Part shown: positions 49,101 through 56,389 of the stretch, in pieces
How positions within the stretch are numbered: the stretch's first letter is position 1
Layout of the letters: each line of letters starts with the position of its first letter
Source of the DNA: Muricauda sp. SCSIO 64092
Lineage (GTDB): Bacteria > Bacteroidota > Bacteroidia > Flavobacteriales > Flavobacteriaceae
Direction: 5' to 3'
DNA: 64,000 nt
NCBI RefSeq assembly: GCF_023016285.1
Contig: NZ_CP095413.1
Span: forward strand, 1,922,001-1,986,000
Translations under genes and position numbers: made by a program
The notes under the pieces: model-generated
The model's database searches: none
What the model saw: only the letters and a program-made list of their open reading frames with translations
Told to the model about the DNA's origin: nothing

Positions 49101-52100
49101 CTCCGTCACCCTGACCGTCACCGACCCAGGGGGCAACTCCGGTACCTGTACCGCCACCGTGACCGTACAGGACAAGACCGCCCCCACCCCAAGTTGCAAG
49201 GGCGCCACCGTACAACTGGACGCATCGGGAAGCGCAACGATCGCCACCTCAAACATCGACAACGGCTCCTCCGACAACAGTGGCGGGACCGTAACCCTTG
49301 CACTCTCCAAAACAAGCTTCGACTGTTCCAACGTCGGAACAAACACGGTGACACTGACCGTAACGGACCCCAGCAGCAACTCGGACAGCTGTACCGCCAC
49401 CGTGACCGTACAGGACAAGGCCCTGCCCACAACCAGTTGCAAGGACGCGACCGTACAGCTAGGCACGACCGGATCGGCGACCCTCGCAGCCTCCGATCTC
49501 GACAACGGTTCCTCCGACAACTGTACCCTCGCCATGGCCCTCTCAAAGACCGCCTTTTCCGCAACGGACCTGGGGACCAACTCCGTCACCCTGACCGTCA
49601 CCGACCCAGGGGGCAACTCCGGTACCTGTACCGCCACCGTGACCGTACAGGACAAGACCGCCCCCACCCCAAGTTGCAAGGGCACCACCGTACAACTGGA
49701 CGCATCGGGAAGCGCAACGATCGCCACCTCAAACATCGACAACGGCTCCTCCGACAACAGTGGCGGGACCGTAACCCTTGCACTCTCCAAAACAAGCTTC
49801 GACTGTTCCAACGTCGGAACAAACACGGTGACACTGACCGTAACGGACCCCAGCAGCAACTCGGACAGCTGTACCGCCACCGTGACCGTACAGGACAAGG
49901 CCCTGCCCACAACCAGTTGCAAGGACGCGACCGTACAGCTAGGCACGACCGGATCGGCGACCCTCGCAGCCTCCGATCTCGACAACGGTTCCTCCGACAA
50001 CTGTACCCTCGCCATGGCCCTCTCAAAGACCGCCTTTTCCGCAACGGACCTGGGGACCAACTCCGTCACCCTGACCGTCACCGACCCAGGGGGCAACTCC
50101 GGTACCTGTACCGCCACCGTGACCGTACAGGACAAGACCGCCCCCACCCCAAGTTGCAAGGGCGCCACCGTACAACTGGACGCATCGGGAAGCGCAACGA
50201 TCGCCACCTCAAACATCGACAACGGCTCCTCCGACAACAGTGGCGGGACCGTAACCCTTGCACTCTCCAAAACAAGCTTCGACTGTTCCAATGTAGGGAA
50301 CAACACGGTGACACTGACCGTAACGGACCCCAGCAGCAACTCGGACAGCTGTACCGCCACCGTGACCGTACAGGACAAGGCCCTGCCCACAACCAGTTGC
50401 AAGGACGCGACCGTACAGCTAGGCACGACCGGATCGGCGACCCTCGCAGCCTCCGATCTCGACAACGGTTCCTCCGACAACTGTACCCTCGCCATGGCCC
50501 TCTCAAAGACCGCCTTTTCCGCAACGGACCTGGGGACCAACTCCGTCACCCTGACCGTCACCGACCCAGGGGGCAACTCCGGTACCTGTACCGCCACCGT
50601 GACCGTACAGGACAGCACCAAACCCACCCCCAGTTGCAAGGGCGCCACCGTACAACTGGGCGCTTTGGGTAGTGTAATAATCACTACATCGGACATCGAC
50701 AACGGTTCCTACGACAACAGCGGCACTACCGTAACCCTTGCACTCTCCAAAACAAGCTTCGACTGTTCCAACGTGGGGACAAACACGGTGACACTGACCG
50801 TAACGGACCCCAGCAGCAACTCGGACAGCTGTACCGCCACCGTGACCGTGAAGGATAGGAACGCTCCCACCGCGCTGTGCAAGGACACCACCGTACAACT
50901 GGACGCCTTCGGAAGCGCAGCGATAGTAGCGGCGGACCTGGACGACGGTTCCAGCGATACCTGCGGTAGTGTATCGCTACATATGTTCCCGAGCAGCTTC
51001 ACTTCCGTTGGCACGCATACAGCGACCCTGAGGGTAATCGATGGCAGCAACAATACGGACAGTTGTACCGCCACCGTGACCGTGGAGGACAGGACGGCCC
51101 CCACACCGGTATGCAGGGAGGTTACCATACAACTGGACACCACAGGTAGTGCGACAATTTCTGCATTGGACGTGGACAACGGCTCCTCTGATAACAGTGG
51201 CGGGACCGTAACCCTTGCACTCTCCAAAACAAGCTTCGACTGTTCCAATGTAGGGAACAACACGGTGACACTGACGGTAACGGACCCCAGCAGCAACTCG
51301 GCCAGTTGTACCGCTGTGGTAACTGTGCAGGACAAAATCCGACCGAAGGCCGTATGTCAGGTTGCAACGCTCCAACTGGGTACGGGTGGCACGACCGGCC
51401 TGGATGCCGCCCTTGTGGACAACGGTTCCAGTGATGCATGCGGGAACATTGCCCTTGGCGTGTCCCCAAACAGCTTTACGGCCACGGACCTGGGCGCGAA
51501 CACCGTGACCCTGACGGTGACCGATGGCAATGGCAACATTGCAACCTGCCAGACTATGGTCACAGTGGTGGACGGCACAGTACCCACACCCACGGCCAGT
51601 TGCCGGGACATCAGCGTGGAACTGGACGCGACGGGCAGTACAACGATTGTAGCGGCGGACGTGGACAACGGCTCGTTTGACGGCAGTGGTGGTACCCTCT
51701 CCCTTGCACTGGACACGGACAACTTTGGCTGTTCCGATGTGGGGCAGAACACGGTGACCCTAACAGTGACCGAAAAGAGTGGAAACACGGCCAACTGCAC
51801 CTCCACCGTAACGGTCCGGGAAACCACCGCACCACTGGCCATTGTGACCAACAGCGGACCAATCTGCCAGGGCTCCACCCTACAGTTGAATGAAATAAGC
51901 GGCCTGGGCACTTCATGGTCATGGACCAGTAATGGAGATGCCACATTCAGCAATCCGGATATACAAAACCCTGAAGTGACCAATGTTTCGGACGGGGAGG
52001 AGTTCACCCTAACGATGGCACTGGCCAATGGATGTACCGTTACGGGCACCACCACTGTCTTTATTCTGGGACTTCCCATCCTGGAAACGGAGGGCGAACA

Positions 52101-52611
52101 GGTATTCTGTACCTTGGAGAACCCTACGGTATCGGATTTGGCAGCTTCCGGCAACGGTACCCTGCGTTGGTATTCGGAAGCGAACAGTACTACGGAACTG
52201 GGGACCGATGTTTCCCTTGGGGACGGTACCGTCTATTACGGATCGTTGGAGGATGGCAATGGATGTACCTCCGATAGGGTTGCCGTCACAGTAAGGATTT
52301 CCGTGGAAGGCTGTGACGAATTTCCGGACGCGGACAGGCTCGGCTTCTCCCCGAACGGCGATGGGGTCAACGACACCTTTTCCATTTCCTGGTTGAAGAA
52401 CGATTACCCCAATTATAGCATGTCGATCTATGACCGAAATGGCACCATGGTGTACCAAGGGAACATCAGCACACCGGAATGGGACGGCAGCGCGGACCGG
52501 GGCATTTTCCTGAGGGATGGCAAATTGCCCAATGGGGTGTACTATTATACGATAGATTTCGGGGATGGCATCACACCGCCGGTCCAGGGGATCGTATATC
52601 TGAATCGCTAA
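43165..52611 (+). CDS. Giant secreted BspA/HYR-repeat surface protein 2 (3148 aa, type IX secretion)
   Basis: It begins MGTNYLMGLRGAML with a signal peptide ending LLAQA, matching giant protein 1. Only three BspA modules are present (starting at about residues 32, 431 and 781), each with [11 protein letters not shown], DUF285 repeats and a terminal HYR-like domain. A HYR-like array follows (about 1131-2880), with eight near-identical 160-aa pairs at 1202-2481. The C-terminus has the Ig/PKD-like part (from about 2889) and the type B CTD (about 3060 on; [14 protein letters not shown]). The two giants differ mainly by loss or gain of whole BspA modules. It is probably an alternative surface adhesin. 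It stands downstream of the IS-interrupted leader. Confidence 0.92.
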   Translation: MGTNYLMGLRGAMLTLFTCLLTTTGLLAQAEFITTWKTDNPGTTNSSSIRIPATGTYDVDLGNDGSYELTNQSGTIEIDITAHNHTAGEIQVALRNAGGGLTRIHFNLEGDRQKLLSVDQWGSSIAWSTMETAFQGCTNLDVKATDAPNLSKVTDMRNMFHRCTSLKGNASFSTWNTSNVTNMWSMFLIAPSFNAPIGSWDTSNVIFMQSMFNGAAAFNGDISSWNTSKVTRMGYMFDGAKAFNQNIGSWDTSQVVHMDFMFWTAYAFDQNLGAWDLGKLTSGLYMFSNSGLSMANWDATLIGWHNQGLTNSVTIGAQGRVYCKAYAERAELIRKGLNITGDRAETTRPTAQCKPAILILSTEGTATLTSALVDNGSSDACGDVSLSVSQSSFTAADLGDNTVTLTVTDPNGNTQTCQASVTVVDHASGRFVTTWDTNQRGWSNSNSITIPIPNTDIYDVDLGNDGSYELTDQTGTIEIDITAHNHTAGEIQVALRSAVSGKGSLTRIHFNNKEDRRKLSSVDQWGSGIRWSTMENAFFGCTNLDILATDAPDLSNVTNMAFMFSGCANLKGGTAFSIWNTANVTNMRNMFSGASAFNQEIGSWNTSNVTDMIGMLLGTTAFDQNLGTWNMGKLTNGIAMLNKSGLSVENWDNTLIGWHGQNLTNTPTINALELTYCNAYAERDALTFNISGDNLSDANPEAACKEAVTLRLGSNGTATLDPTLVDDGSVGCADISLSLSKSNFTTTDIDTKTVILTVTDSNSKTATCTTKLTVEDPTSVFVTTWDTTKSGSSNGNSITIPVTGTYDVDLGNDGSYELTDQTGTIEIDITAHNHTAGEIQVALRNAISGNGTLSRIHFPFGQTDDRQKLLSVDQWGSSILWSTMQNAFHGCTNMDVLATDVPDLSNVTNMGLMFFRCTALKGTATNNFSGWNTSGVTNMAFLFASASAFDQNLDSWNVAMVTTMEQMFSGTSAFDQDLDSWNTGKVADMSNMFYNASAFNGDIGSWDTGNVNDMSWMFSGASTFDRNIGSWNTAKVSDMESMFAGASAFDRNLGNWYMGKVSDGIGMLNNSGLSVANWDATLIGWHGQNFTNTPIIGATGLAYCKAHTERAALTLKITGDSKATTQTTAACKQQAVELELGTDGKATLAIEDVDDGSDGCGISLGLSQSTFAAENLGDNTVTLTVTDPNSNSDSCTATVTVQDSTKPTPSCKGTTVQLDASGSATIATSNIDNGSSDNSGGTVTLALSKTSFDCSNVGTNTVTLTVTDPSSNSDSCTATVTVQDKALPTTSCKDATVQLGTTGSATLAASDLDNGSSDNCTLAMALSKTAFSATDLGTNSVTLTVTDPGGNSGTCTATVTVQDSTKPTPSCKGTTVQLDASGSATIATSNIDNGSSDNSGGTVTLALSKTSFDCSNVGTNTVTLTVTDPSSNSDSCTATVTVQDKALPTTSCKDATVQLGTTGSATLAASDLDNGSSDNCTLAMALSKTAFSATDLGTNSVTLTVTDPGGNSGTCTATVTVQDSTKPTPSCKGTTVQLDASGSATIATSNIDNGSSDNSGGTVTLALSKTSFDCSNVGTNTVTLTVTDPSSNSDSCTATVTVQDKAVPTTSCKDATVQLGTTGSATLAASDLDNGSSDNCTLAMALSKTAFSATDLGTNSVTLTVTDPGGNSGTCTATVTVQDKTAPTPSCQDTTVQLDASGSATIATSNIDNGSSDNSGGTVTLALSKTSFDCSNVGTNTVTLTVTDPGGNSDSCTATVTVQDKALPTTSCKDATVQLGTTGSATLAASDLDNGSSDNCTLAMALSKTAFSATDLGTNSVTLTVTDPGGNSGTCTATVTVQDKTAPTPSCKGTTVQLDASGSATIATSNIDNGSSDNSGGTVTLALSKTSFDCSNVGTNTVTLTVTDPSSNSDSCTATVTVQDKALPTTSCKDATVQLGTTGSATLAASDLDNGSSDNCTLAMALSKTAFSATDLGTNSVTLTVTDPGGNSGTCTATVTVQDKTAPTPSCKGATVQLDASGSATIATSNIDNGSSDNSGGTVTLALSKTSFDCSNVGTNTVTLTVTDPSSNSDSCTATVTVQDKALPTTSCKDATVQLGTTGSATLAASDLDNGSSDNCTLAMALSKTAFSATDLGTNSVTLTVTDPGGNSGTCTATVTVQDKTAPTPSCKGTTVQLDASGSATIATSNIDNGSSDNSGGTVTLALSKTSFDCSNVGTNTVTLTVTDPSSNSDSCTATVTVQDKALPTTSCKDATVQLGTTGSATLAASDLDNGSSDNCTLAMALSKTAFSATDLGTNSVTLTVTDPGGNSGTCTATVTVQDKTAPTPSCKGATVQLDASGSATIATSNIDNGSSDNSGGTVTLALSKTSFDCSNVGNNTVTLTVTDPSSNSDSCTATVTVQDKALPTTSCKDATVQLGTTGSATLAASDLDNGSSDNCTLAMALSKTAFSATDLGTNSVTLTVTDPGGNSGTCTATVTVQDSTKPTPSCKGATVQLGALGSVIITTSDIDNGSYDNSGTTVTLALSKTSFDCSNVGTNTVTLTVTDPSSNSDSCTATVTVKDRNAPTALCKDTTVQLDAFGSAAIVAADLDDGSSDTCGSVSLHMFPSSFTSVGTHTATLRVIDGSNNTDSCTATVTVEDRTAPTPVCREVTIQLDTTGSATISALDVDNGSSDNSGGTVTLALSKTSFDCSNVGNNTVTLTVTDPSSNSASCTAVVTVQDKIRPKAVCQVATLQLGTGGTTGLDAALVDNGSSDACGNIALGVSPNSFTATDLGANTVTLTVTDGNGNIATCQTMVTVVDGTVPTPTASCRDISVELDATGSTTIVAADVDNGSFDGSGGTLSLALDTDNFGCSDVGQNTVTLTVTEKSGNTANCTSTVTVRETTAPLAIVTNSGPICQGSTLQLNEISGLGTSWSWTSNGDATFSNPDIQNPEVTNVSDGEEFTLTMALANGCTVTGTTTVFILGLPILETEGEQVFCTLENPTVSDLAASGNGTLRWYSEANSTTELGTDVSLGDGTVYYGSLEDGNGCTSDRVAVTVRISVEGCDEFPDADRLGFSPNGDGVNDTFSISWLKNDYPNYSMSIYDRNGTMVYQGNISTPEWDGSADRGIFLRDGKLPNGVYYYTIDFGDGITPPVQGIVYLNR
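46768..50607 (+). repeat. Tandem array of eight 480-bp units in giant gene 2
   Basis: Units start with the GAC-(AGC/AAG)-AC... linker at 46768, 47248, 47728, 48208, 48688, 49168, 49648 and 50128, and the ninth linker is at 50608. Successive units are almost identical in DNA sequence, with variants restricted to a few sites such as the linker (AGCACCAAACCC versus AAGACCGCCCCC). This indicates recent homogenisation or expansion. Unit count and length equal those of the array in giant gene 1. Confidence 0.92.
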
Positions 52612-52630
52612 ACAAGGAAATGTAAAAAAT

Positions 52631-52708
52631 GGTAACCACCTTTTACCGTTAGGTCTGTAACCTGGATGACATAGGCCTAAAATAGGGTATCCAATTGGGC
52701 GATATGCC
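52631..52708. repeat. Promoter-derived repeat, copy 2 (about 78 bp)
   Basis: This block, 19 bases after the second giant gene, matches 22680-22757 at the sulP promoter (GGTAACCACCTTTTACCGTT shared exactly). It retains GTAAC-CTGG-ATGAC (52657-52670), which is closer to the palindrome than the sulP copy, but its -7 position reads TACCATTT, so it should not be a working promoter. Confidence 0.55.
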
Positions 52709-52827
52709 ATAAGACAGGGTAGCTACCAAAATGTTTTATTCATAGTGGACCAGGTCGATTGTGAACCTTAAATTGGCAGCGGAATGCTGTTTTCATGCAA
52801 TTTTCCAGTGGCAAGTGTCCATTGGTC

Positions 52828-53961
52828 TCATTTTTTTAAGGTTTCCATCAAGGAAAGGCAAAGCTGGTCCACACTACTCCTAAAAGGATGGAAAGCGGAA
52901 ACATTGGACAGCACAATGATTCCTTGTTTGCTCTGGACATCCAATGCCATCGAAGATGAGTAGCCTCCGGTACCGCCATTATGCCAAAGCAACTCCTTGC
53001 CATCTTCCCGGTTTAAAATATGCCATCCCAGGCCAACTTTGAACTCATCGTTGGGGATGAAAGTAGGTTGTTGGGTCATGACAAGTTTTGTGTCTGTGGA
53101 ATCGAACTGGGCATTTCCAAATTTTGCCAAGTCCTTAACGGAAGAAAAAACGGCACCAGCGCCGGCCAGGGCATCAAAATCCCAATTGGGCGTTTCCTTT
53201 CCATCGGGATCCAATCCCGGTACAAGTTTGCCCCTAATTTTGGTACGGTCGGTCGTAGAGTGGAGCATTTCATATTCAGAAAAAACCTTGTCCCGGACGA
53301 ATTCGTCATAAGGGGAACCGGATAGTTCGGCGACCAGAGACCCCAAAAGTCCGGCCCCGAGATTTGAATATTCATATTGTGTCCCCGGTGGATGGTTCAA
53401 CGCAAGGTGATTGACCAGGTATTCTTTCATTTTTTGATCGTCGTACGCCCTGTACGGATTGTCCGGATCTTCGAATAGGTCCAGATTGGAAGGCATCCGC
53501 GGTAGTCCAGAGGTGTGGTTCGCCAGTTGTTCGAAGGTGATTTCCTGTGCGGTCCCCAGCCTAAAACCTATGTGCTTTTGGATGGGATCTTCCAACCTGA
53601 CCTGACCTTCCAGCACCAGGGAAGTAAGGAGTGTAGAAGTAAAAACCTTGGTGATGGAACCGATTTCAAAAAGATGATCGCTGTTGGCAACCTCTTTGCT
53701 ATGGCCATGGACCAACCTTGCCCCAAAATAGTGTGTTTTCCCATCATGGATAAACCCTAGGGAAAACTCGGTCCCCTCGGGAAAGGTCCGAAGGGTCTCC
53801 TGGATCAATTCCATTTGCCTTACCGATACCGTGGGCCCTTTTGGTTTGTCCTGGGAAGCTTTGCTTCCTCCATCCACGCAACCAACAAGCCAAATCCCAA
53901 GTAAGACGGCACAATACTTCCTTATTTTTTGAAGGGAGGCCACATCCATACCACTGCTCAT
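52828..53961 (-). CDS. Serine hydrolase (class C beta-lactamase family) lipoprotein
   Basis: I start at the ATG at 53961, which overlaps the stop of the upstream lipoprotein gene as ATGA; the frame runs 16 codons further up. The 377-aa protein has a lipobox (IWLVGC, Cys28). The motifs of the family are complete: SxxK at 102-105 (SITK), the Y-x-N motif YSN in QYEYSNLGAGLL, and H-x-G in LLWHNGGTGG. This is the AmpC/Pab87/EstB-type fold and more likely an esterase or D-aminopeptidase than a resistance enzyme. Its partner gene upstream is translationally coupled. Confidence 0.88.
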   Translation of the reverse strand: MSSGMDVASLQKIRKYCAVLLGIWLVGCVDGGSKASQDKPKGPTVSVRQMELIQETLRTFPEGTEFSLGFIHDGKTHYFGARLVHGHSKEVANSDHLFEIGSITKVFTSTLLTSLVLEGQVRLEDPIQKHIGFRLGTAQEITFEQLANHTSGLPRMPSNLDLFEDPDNPYRAYDDQKMKEYLVNHLALNHPPGTQYEYSNLGAGLLGSLVAELSGSPYDEFVRDKVFSEYEMLHSTTDRTKIRGKLVPGLDPDGKETPNWDFDALAGAGAVFSSVKDLAKFGNAQFDSTDTKLVMTQQPTFIPNDEFKVGLGWHILNREDGKELLWHNGGTGGYSSSMALDVQSKQGIIVLSNVSAFHPFRSSVDQLCLSLMETLKK

Positions 53962-55322
53962 TCCAATGAAATCCCGTCCAAATGCGCCAACTTGGCAATA
54001 CATCCCCAATTGTATTTCTGGCGGTTATCCCCAGACAGCACAAAGGTCAATTCATTGGGCCCTTTACGTAAATTCAATACAGTTTGTTCATCATCCACGA
54101 ACACCCTTCCTTCCGTACCCTTTTCTGGAGGTGGCCGAAAATTCATTCCCGCGTCGAACAGAACCTTGGAGTTCAATACAATCACCAAGTGATCGGCATA
54201 ATCAAAGTTCAAGGCAACCTCCTGATCGGAATCCGATAGCAGGGTACACCTGAGCATAACTGTTTTGTCCATATCATCGTAAAAGCGACTAATGTTGAGA
54301 AGGCCATCCGTATCCGCCTTTACGGTTTTGAAGCTGTCCCCGGACTTAAGGAGGGAATCCACCTGTGCCATGACATTCAGCGTGTCCTTGACAAACATTT
54401 CAGACATTTGCCACTTGGTCAAATAGTTGGAAGGAATTCCCTTTTCGGTGTGCTGTTGTCTCGATACATCGGACGCCTCAATTTCCCGAATGGAGACATC
54501 ACTGAAGTATACCTGGCCGAAAGTGCTGAACAAACTTATTCCCCCTTCTTTGGAATCACGTTTTAAACTAGCGACAACAAAAGTTGGGGTGTCCATATCC
54601 CCAACATAAACCGACATTTTATCCTCAATGACCACTATTTTGGTACGAATCCAGGTACGGATATCCAGGAACGCAATGGCATCTTTTCGTTTTTCGAAAA
54701 GTAGCGCTTCATTACGCTGCGGATCATAAATATAGGACATGGTTTCGTTGGGAAGATCAATGAACGATTCCTCGGAAAACAAAATTCCTTTCTCCTCCAA
54801 AGCCTTTAAAAGCGTTTTCCCCGCCTTTCCCTGAATCAGCTCCTCCTCCATGGAAAGCGGCAAAGTGGCCACTTCCTTTCTTGGAAATACGGCATTCCCT
54901 TCATATTTGGGATAATTATAGAGTTGCCAAGGCAAACTTCCATTGTAAATGGGAATGTATTGCAATGCATCCTTTTTTCCACTCATCATCATCCTTAGGT
55001 AGAGGTACTCATAGTTTTTTTTGTCCTGAATCCTAAAACCCAATCCCGGAACTTGGCCGTTGCAATGGAATTCCAGTTGGAAGTTTCTGAAGGTATGGCC
55101 TTTCAAATACGCCTTTTGATTGGGTTCCAACAATAGGGCCTGCCTTCCCTGATGTTCCATGATTTTTATGGTATCCGTTGAACCCTCCGTATTTTCAATG
55201 TCCCAGTTGTTTTCCGTAAAAGCAAAATCCTGGACCGTACTGGTCTTTTTGTCTTCCTGTACACAGGATACCATTGGAATGCCCATAAGAAGGATCAGCA
55301 GGTTGCAAAGACTGTTTTTCAT
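53958..55322 (-). CDS. Lipoprotein with a concanavalin-like domain (unrecognised family)
   Basis: The 454-aa protein has a lipoprotein signal (MGIPMVSC, Cys20). Residues about 60-290 look like a beta-sandwich of the 3-keto-disaccharide hydrolase/LamG type (LEFHCNGQVPGLGFRIQDKK near the start of the domain, SFIDLPNE, later IRTWIRTKIVVIEDKMSVYV). The C-terminal part (about 310-454) is predicted to be another beta domain with L-N-L-R-K-G-P-N-E-L. I do not recognise an exact family. It is coupled to the serine hydrolase by the four-base overlap, so the pair may act together on a cell-surface glycan or ester. Confidence 0.65.
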   Translation of the reverse strand: MKNSLCNLLILLMGIPMVSCVQEDKKTSTVQDFAFTENNWDIENTEGSTDTIKIMEHQGRQALLLEPNQKAYLKGHTFRNFQLEFHCNGQVPGLGFRIQDKKNYEYLYLRMMMSGKKDALQYIPIYNGSLPWQLYNYPKYEGNAVFPRKEVATLPLSMEEELIQGKAGKTLLKALEEKGILFSEESFIDLPNETMSYIYDPQRNEALLFEKRKDAIAFLDIRTWIRTKIVVIEDKMSVYVGDMDTPTFVVASLKRDSKEGGISLFSTFGQVYFSDVSIREIEASDVSRQQHTEKGIPSNYLTKWQMSEMFVKDTLNVMAQVDSLLKSGDSFKTVKADTDGLLNISRFYDDMDKTVMLRCTLLSDSDQEVALNFDYADHLVIVLNSKVLFDAGMNFRPPPEKGTEGRVFVDDEQTVLNLRKGPNELTFVLSGDNRQKYNWGCIAKLAHLDGISLE

Positions 55323-55694
55323 ATCAAACCCCTTTTTTTGATTGAATCGATTTATGACATCCCAATGTACGGTGACCAGCTACGTTTTTAGGCGTATTGA
55401 CCGTTCATCTTCGTTCAAGTTTGTTCATGGTTGATATGGATATACCAATGAAAAAGTTTTAAGAATATATGGAATCCTGTTCAACTGACGGGAAAAATCC
55501 AGGTTAAGGGACCTTAATCAAATCTCAGGTTTTGAGGCGGACGTAATCTATTTTGCTGAACTGAAATGTATTTCCAAAGACAGGAAACCTGCCATTTTAC
55601 TTCATGACAGATAGGAAAAAACAAAAACCCATATTTGGTTGTCCCCTTTGATCTTTTTTAGCGTATCAGGAACCAAAGTTTTAACCGTCCACGC
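55323..55694. other. 372-bp gene-free stretch
   Basis: The stretch separates two leftward genes, so it should carry the promoter of the lipoprotein gene and the end of the Crp/Fnr transcript. I see no convincing -7 box, terminator hairpin or open frame. Confidence 0.3.
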
Positions 55695-56327
55695 TTACAA
55701 ATCCAGGATTTCAATCGAATTTCGATGCAATCTAATTTTACCCAGGTGTTCCAATTTCTTTAATAGCCGTGAAATGACCACACGGGCACTGTGCAGGTCA
55801 TATGCAATTTCCTGATGGGTATTCTGAATGGTTTTGGATTGATTGATCCGGGCTTTTTCCTTTAAATATTCGATAAGTCTTTGGTCCATATTCATAAAGG
55901 CAATGCTATCTATGGTGGACAACATTTCATTCAGTCGGTTGTGGTAGCTCTCAAAGACAAAATTCCGCCAGGAACGGTATTGTGAGATCCACTCCTCCAT
56001 TTTCCGGACCGGGACTATGATCAGGGAAACATCGGTTTCCGCTATGGCCCGTATTTCACTTTGGGTATCCCCCAAACAACAGGCCATGGTCATACTACAA
56101 GTGTCCCCCCGCTCCAAATAATAGAGCAAGAGTTCATCCCCATCCTCATCTTCCCGCAAAATTTTAATGACACCGGAAATCAGAAGCGGCATTCCCTTGA
56201 TGTATTCCCCAATTTCCATGATCTTTTCCCCTTCCTGGAACTCCCTATAGATGCCAAGCGCTTCAATTTCCTTTAACAACTGGGGTTCAAAGATATTTTC
56301 AAAACTCGATTTTAAATCCAATTCCAT
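55695..56327 (-). CDS. Crp/Fnr-family transcriptional regulator with a cysteine cluster
   Basis: This 210-aa protein has a cyclic-nucleotide-binding-type beta-roll (about 15-120), a dimer helix and a C-terminal winged HTH (about 150-205, NTHQEIAYDL then SARVVISRLLKKLE). It lacks the Fnr N-terminal iron-sulfur cysteines. Instead C77, C83 and C84 cluster in TCSMTMACCLG, a plausible thiol or persulfide sensor. In the recognition helix the usual R-E-T-V-x-R is R-V-V-I-S-R, so the Glu that reads the G in TGTGA/TTGAT half-sites is replaced, which fits a different half-site. It is a candidate activator for the GTAAC-N4-GTTAC sites of the sulfur island, though unlinked. Confidence 0.85.
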   Translation of the reverse strand: MELDLKSSFENIFEPQLLKEIEALGIYREFQEGEKIMEIGEYIKGMPLLISGVIKILREDEDGDELLLYYLERGDTCSMTMACCLGDTQSEIRAIAETDVSLIIVPVRKMEEWISQYRSWRNFVFESYHNRLNEMLSTIDSIAFMNMDQRLIEYLKEKARINQSKTIQNTHQEIAYDLHSARVVISRLLKKLEHLGKIRLHRNSIEILDL

Positions 56328-56343
56328 CCCCTAAAAATAGGGG
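56328..56343. promoter_or_regulatory. Palindrome CCCCTA-AAAA-TAGGGG at the crp start codon
   Basis: This perfect inverted repeat abuts the ATG at 56327 and contains a -7-like box on the minus strand (TATTTTTA, 56339-56332). A second palindrome GGGAATTCCC follows at once. It could be an autoregulatory operator in the 62-base gap between divergent crp and aldehyde dehydrogenase genes. Confidence 0.4.
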
Positions 56344-56389
56344 AATTCCCTTTATATTTATACCTATACTTCTTTTTAATCCACCTTTT

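Noticed and set aside
36061..50607. CRISPR-like regular spacing of repeats
   Set aside because: The 480-bp periodicity is of protein-coding units in frame, without short repeats and unique spacers.
46470..50702. Long open frames on both strands (1410 codons minus; 1343 codons plus, second frame) inside giant gene 2
   Set aside because: These are shadows of the near-identical repeat array. The second plus frame gives an R/H/Q-rich peptide and the minus frame repeats a single 160-aa unit; neither has a start or promoter context.
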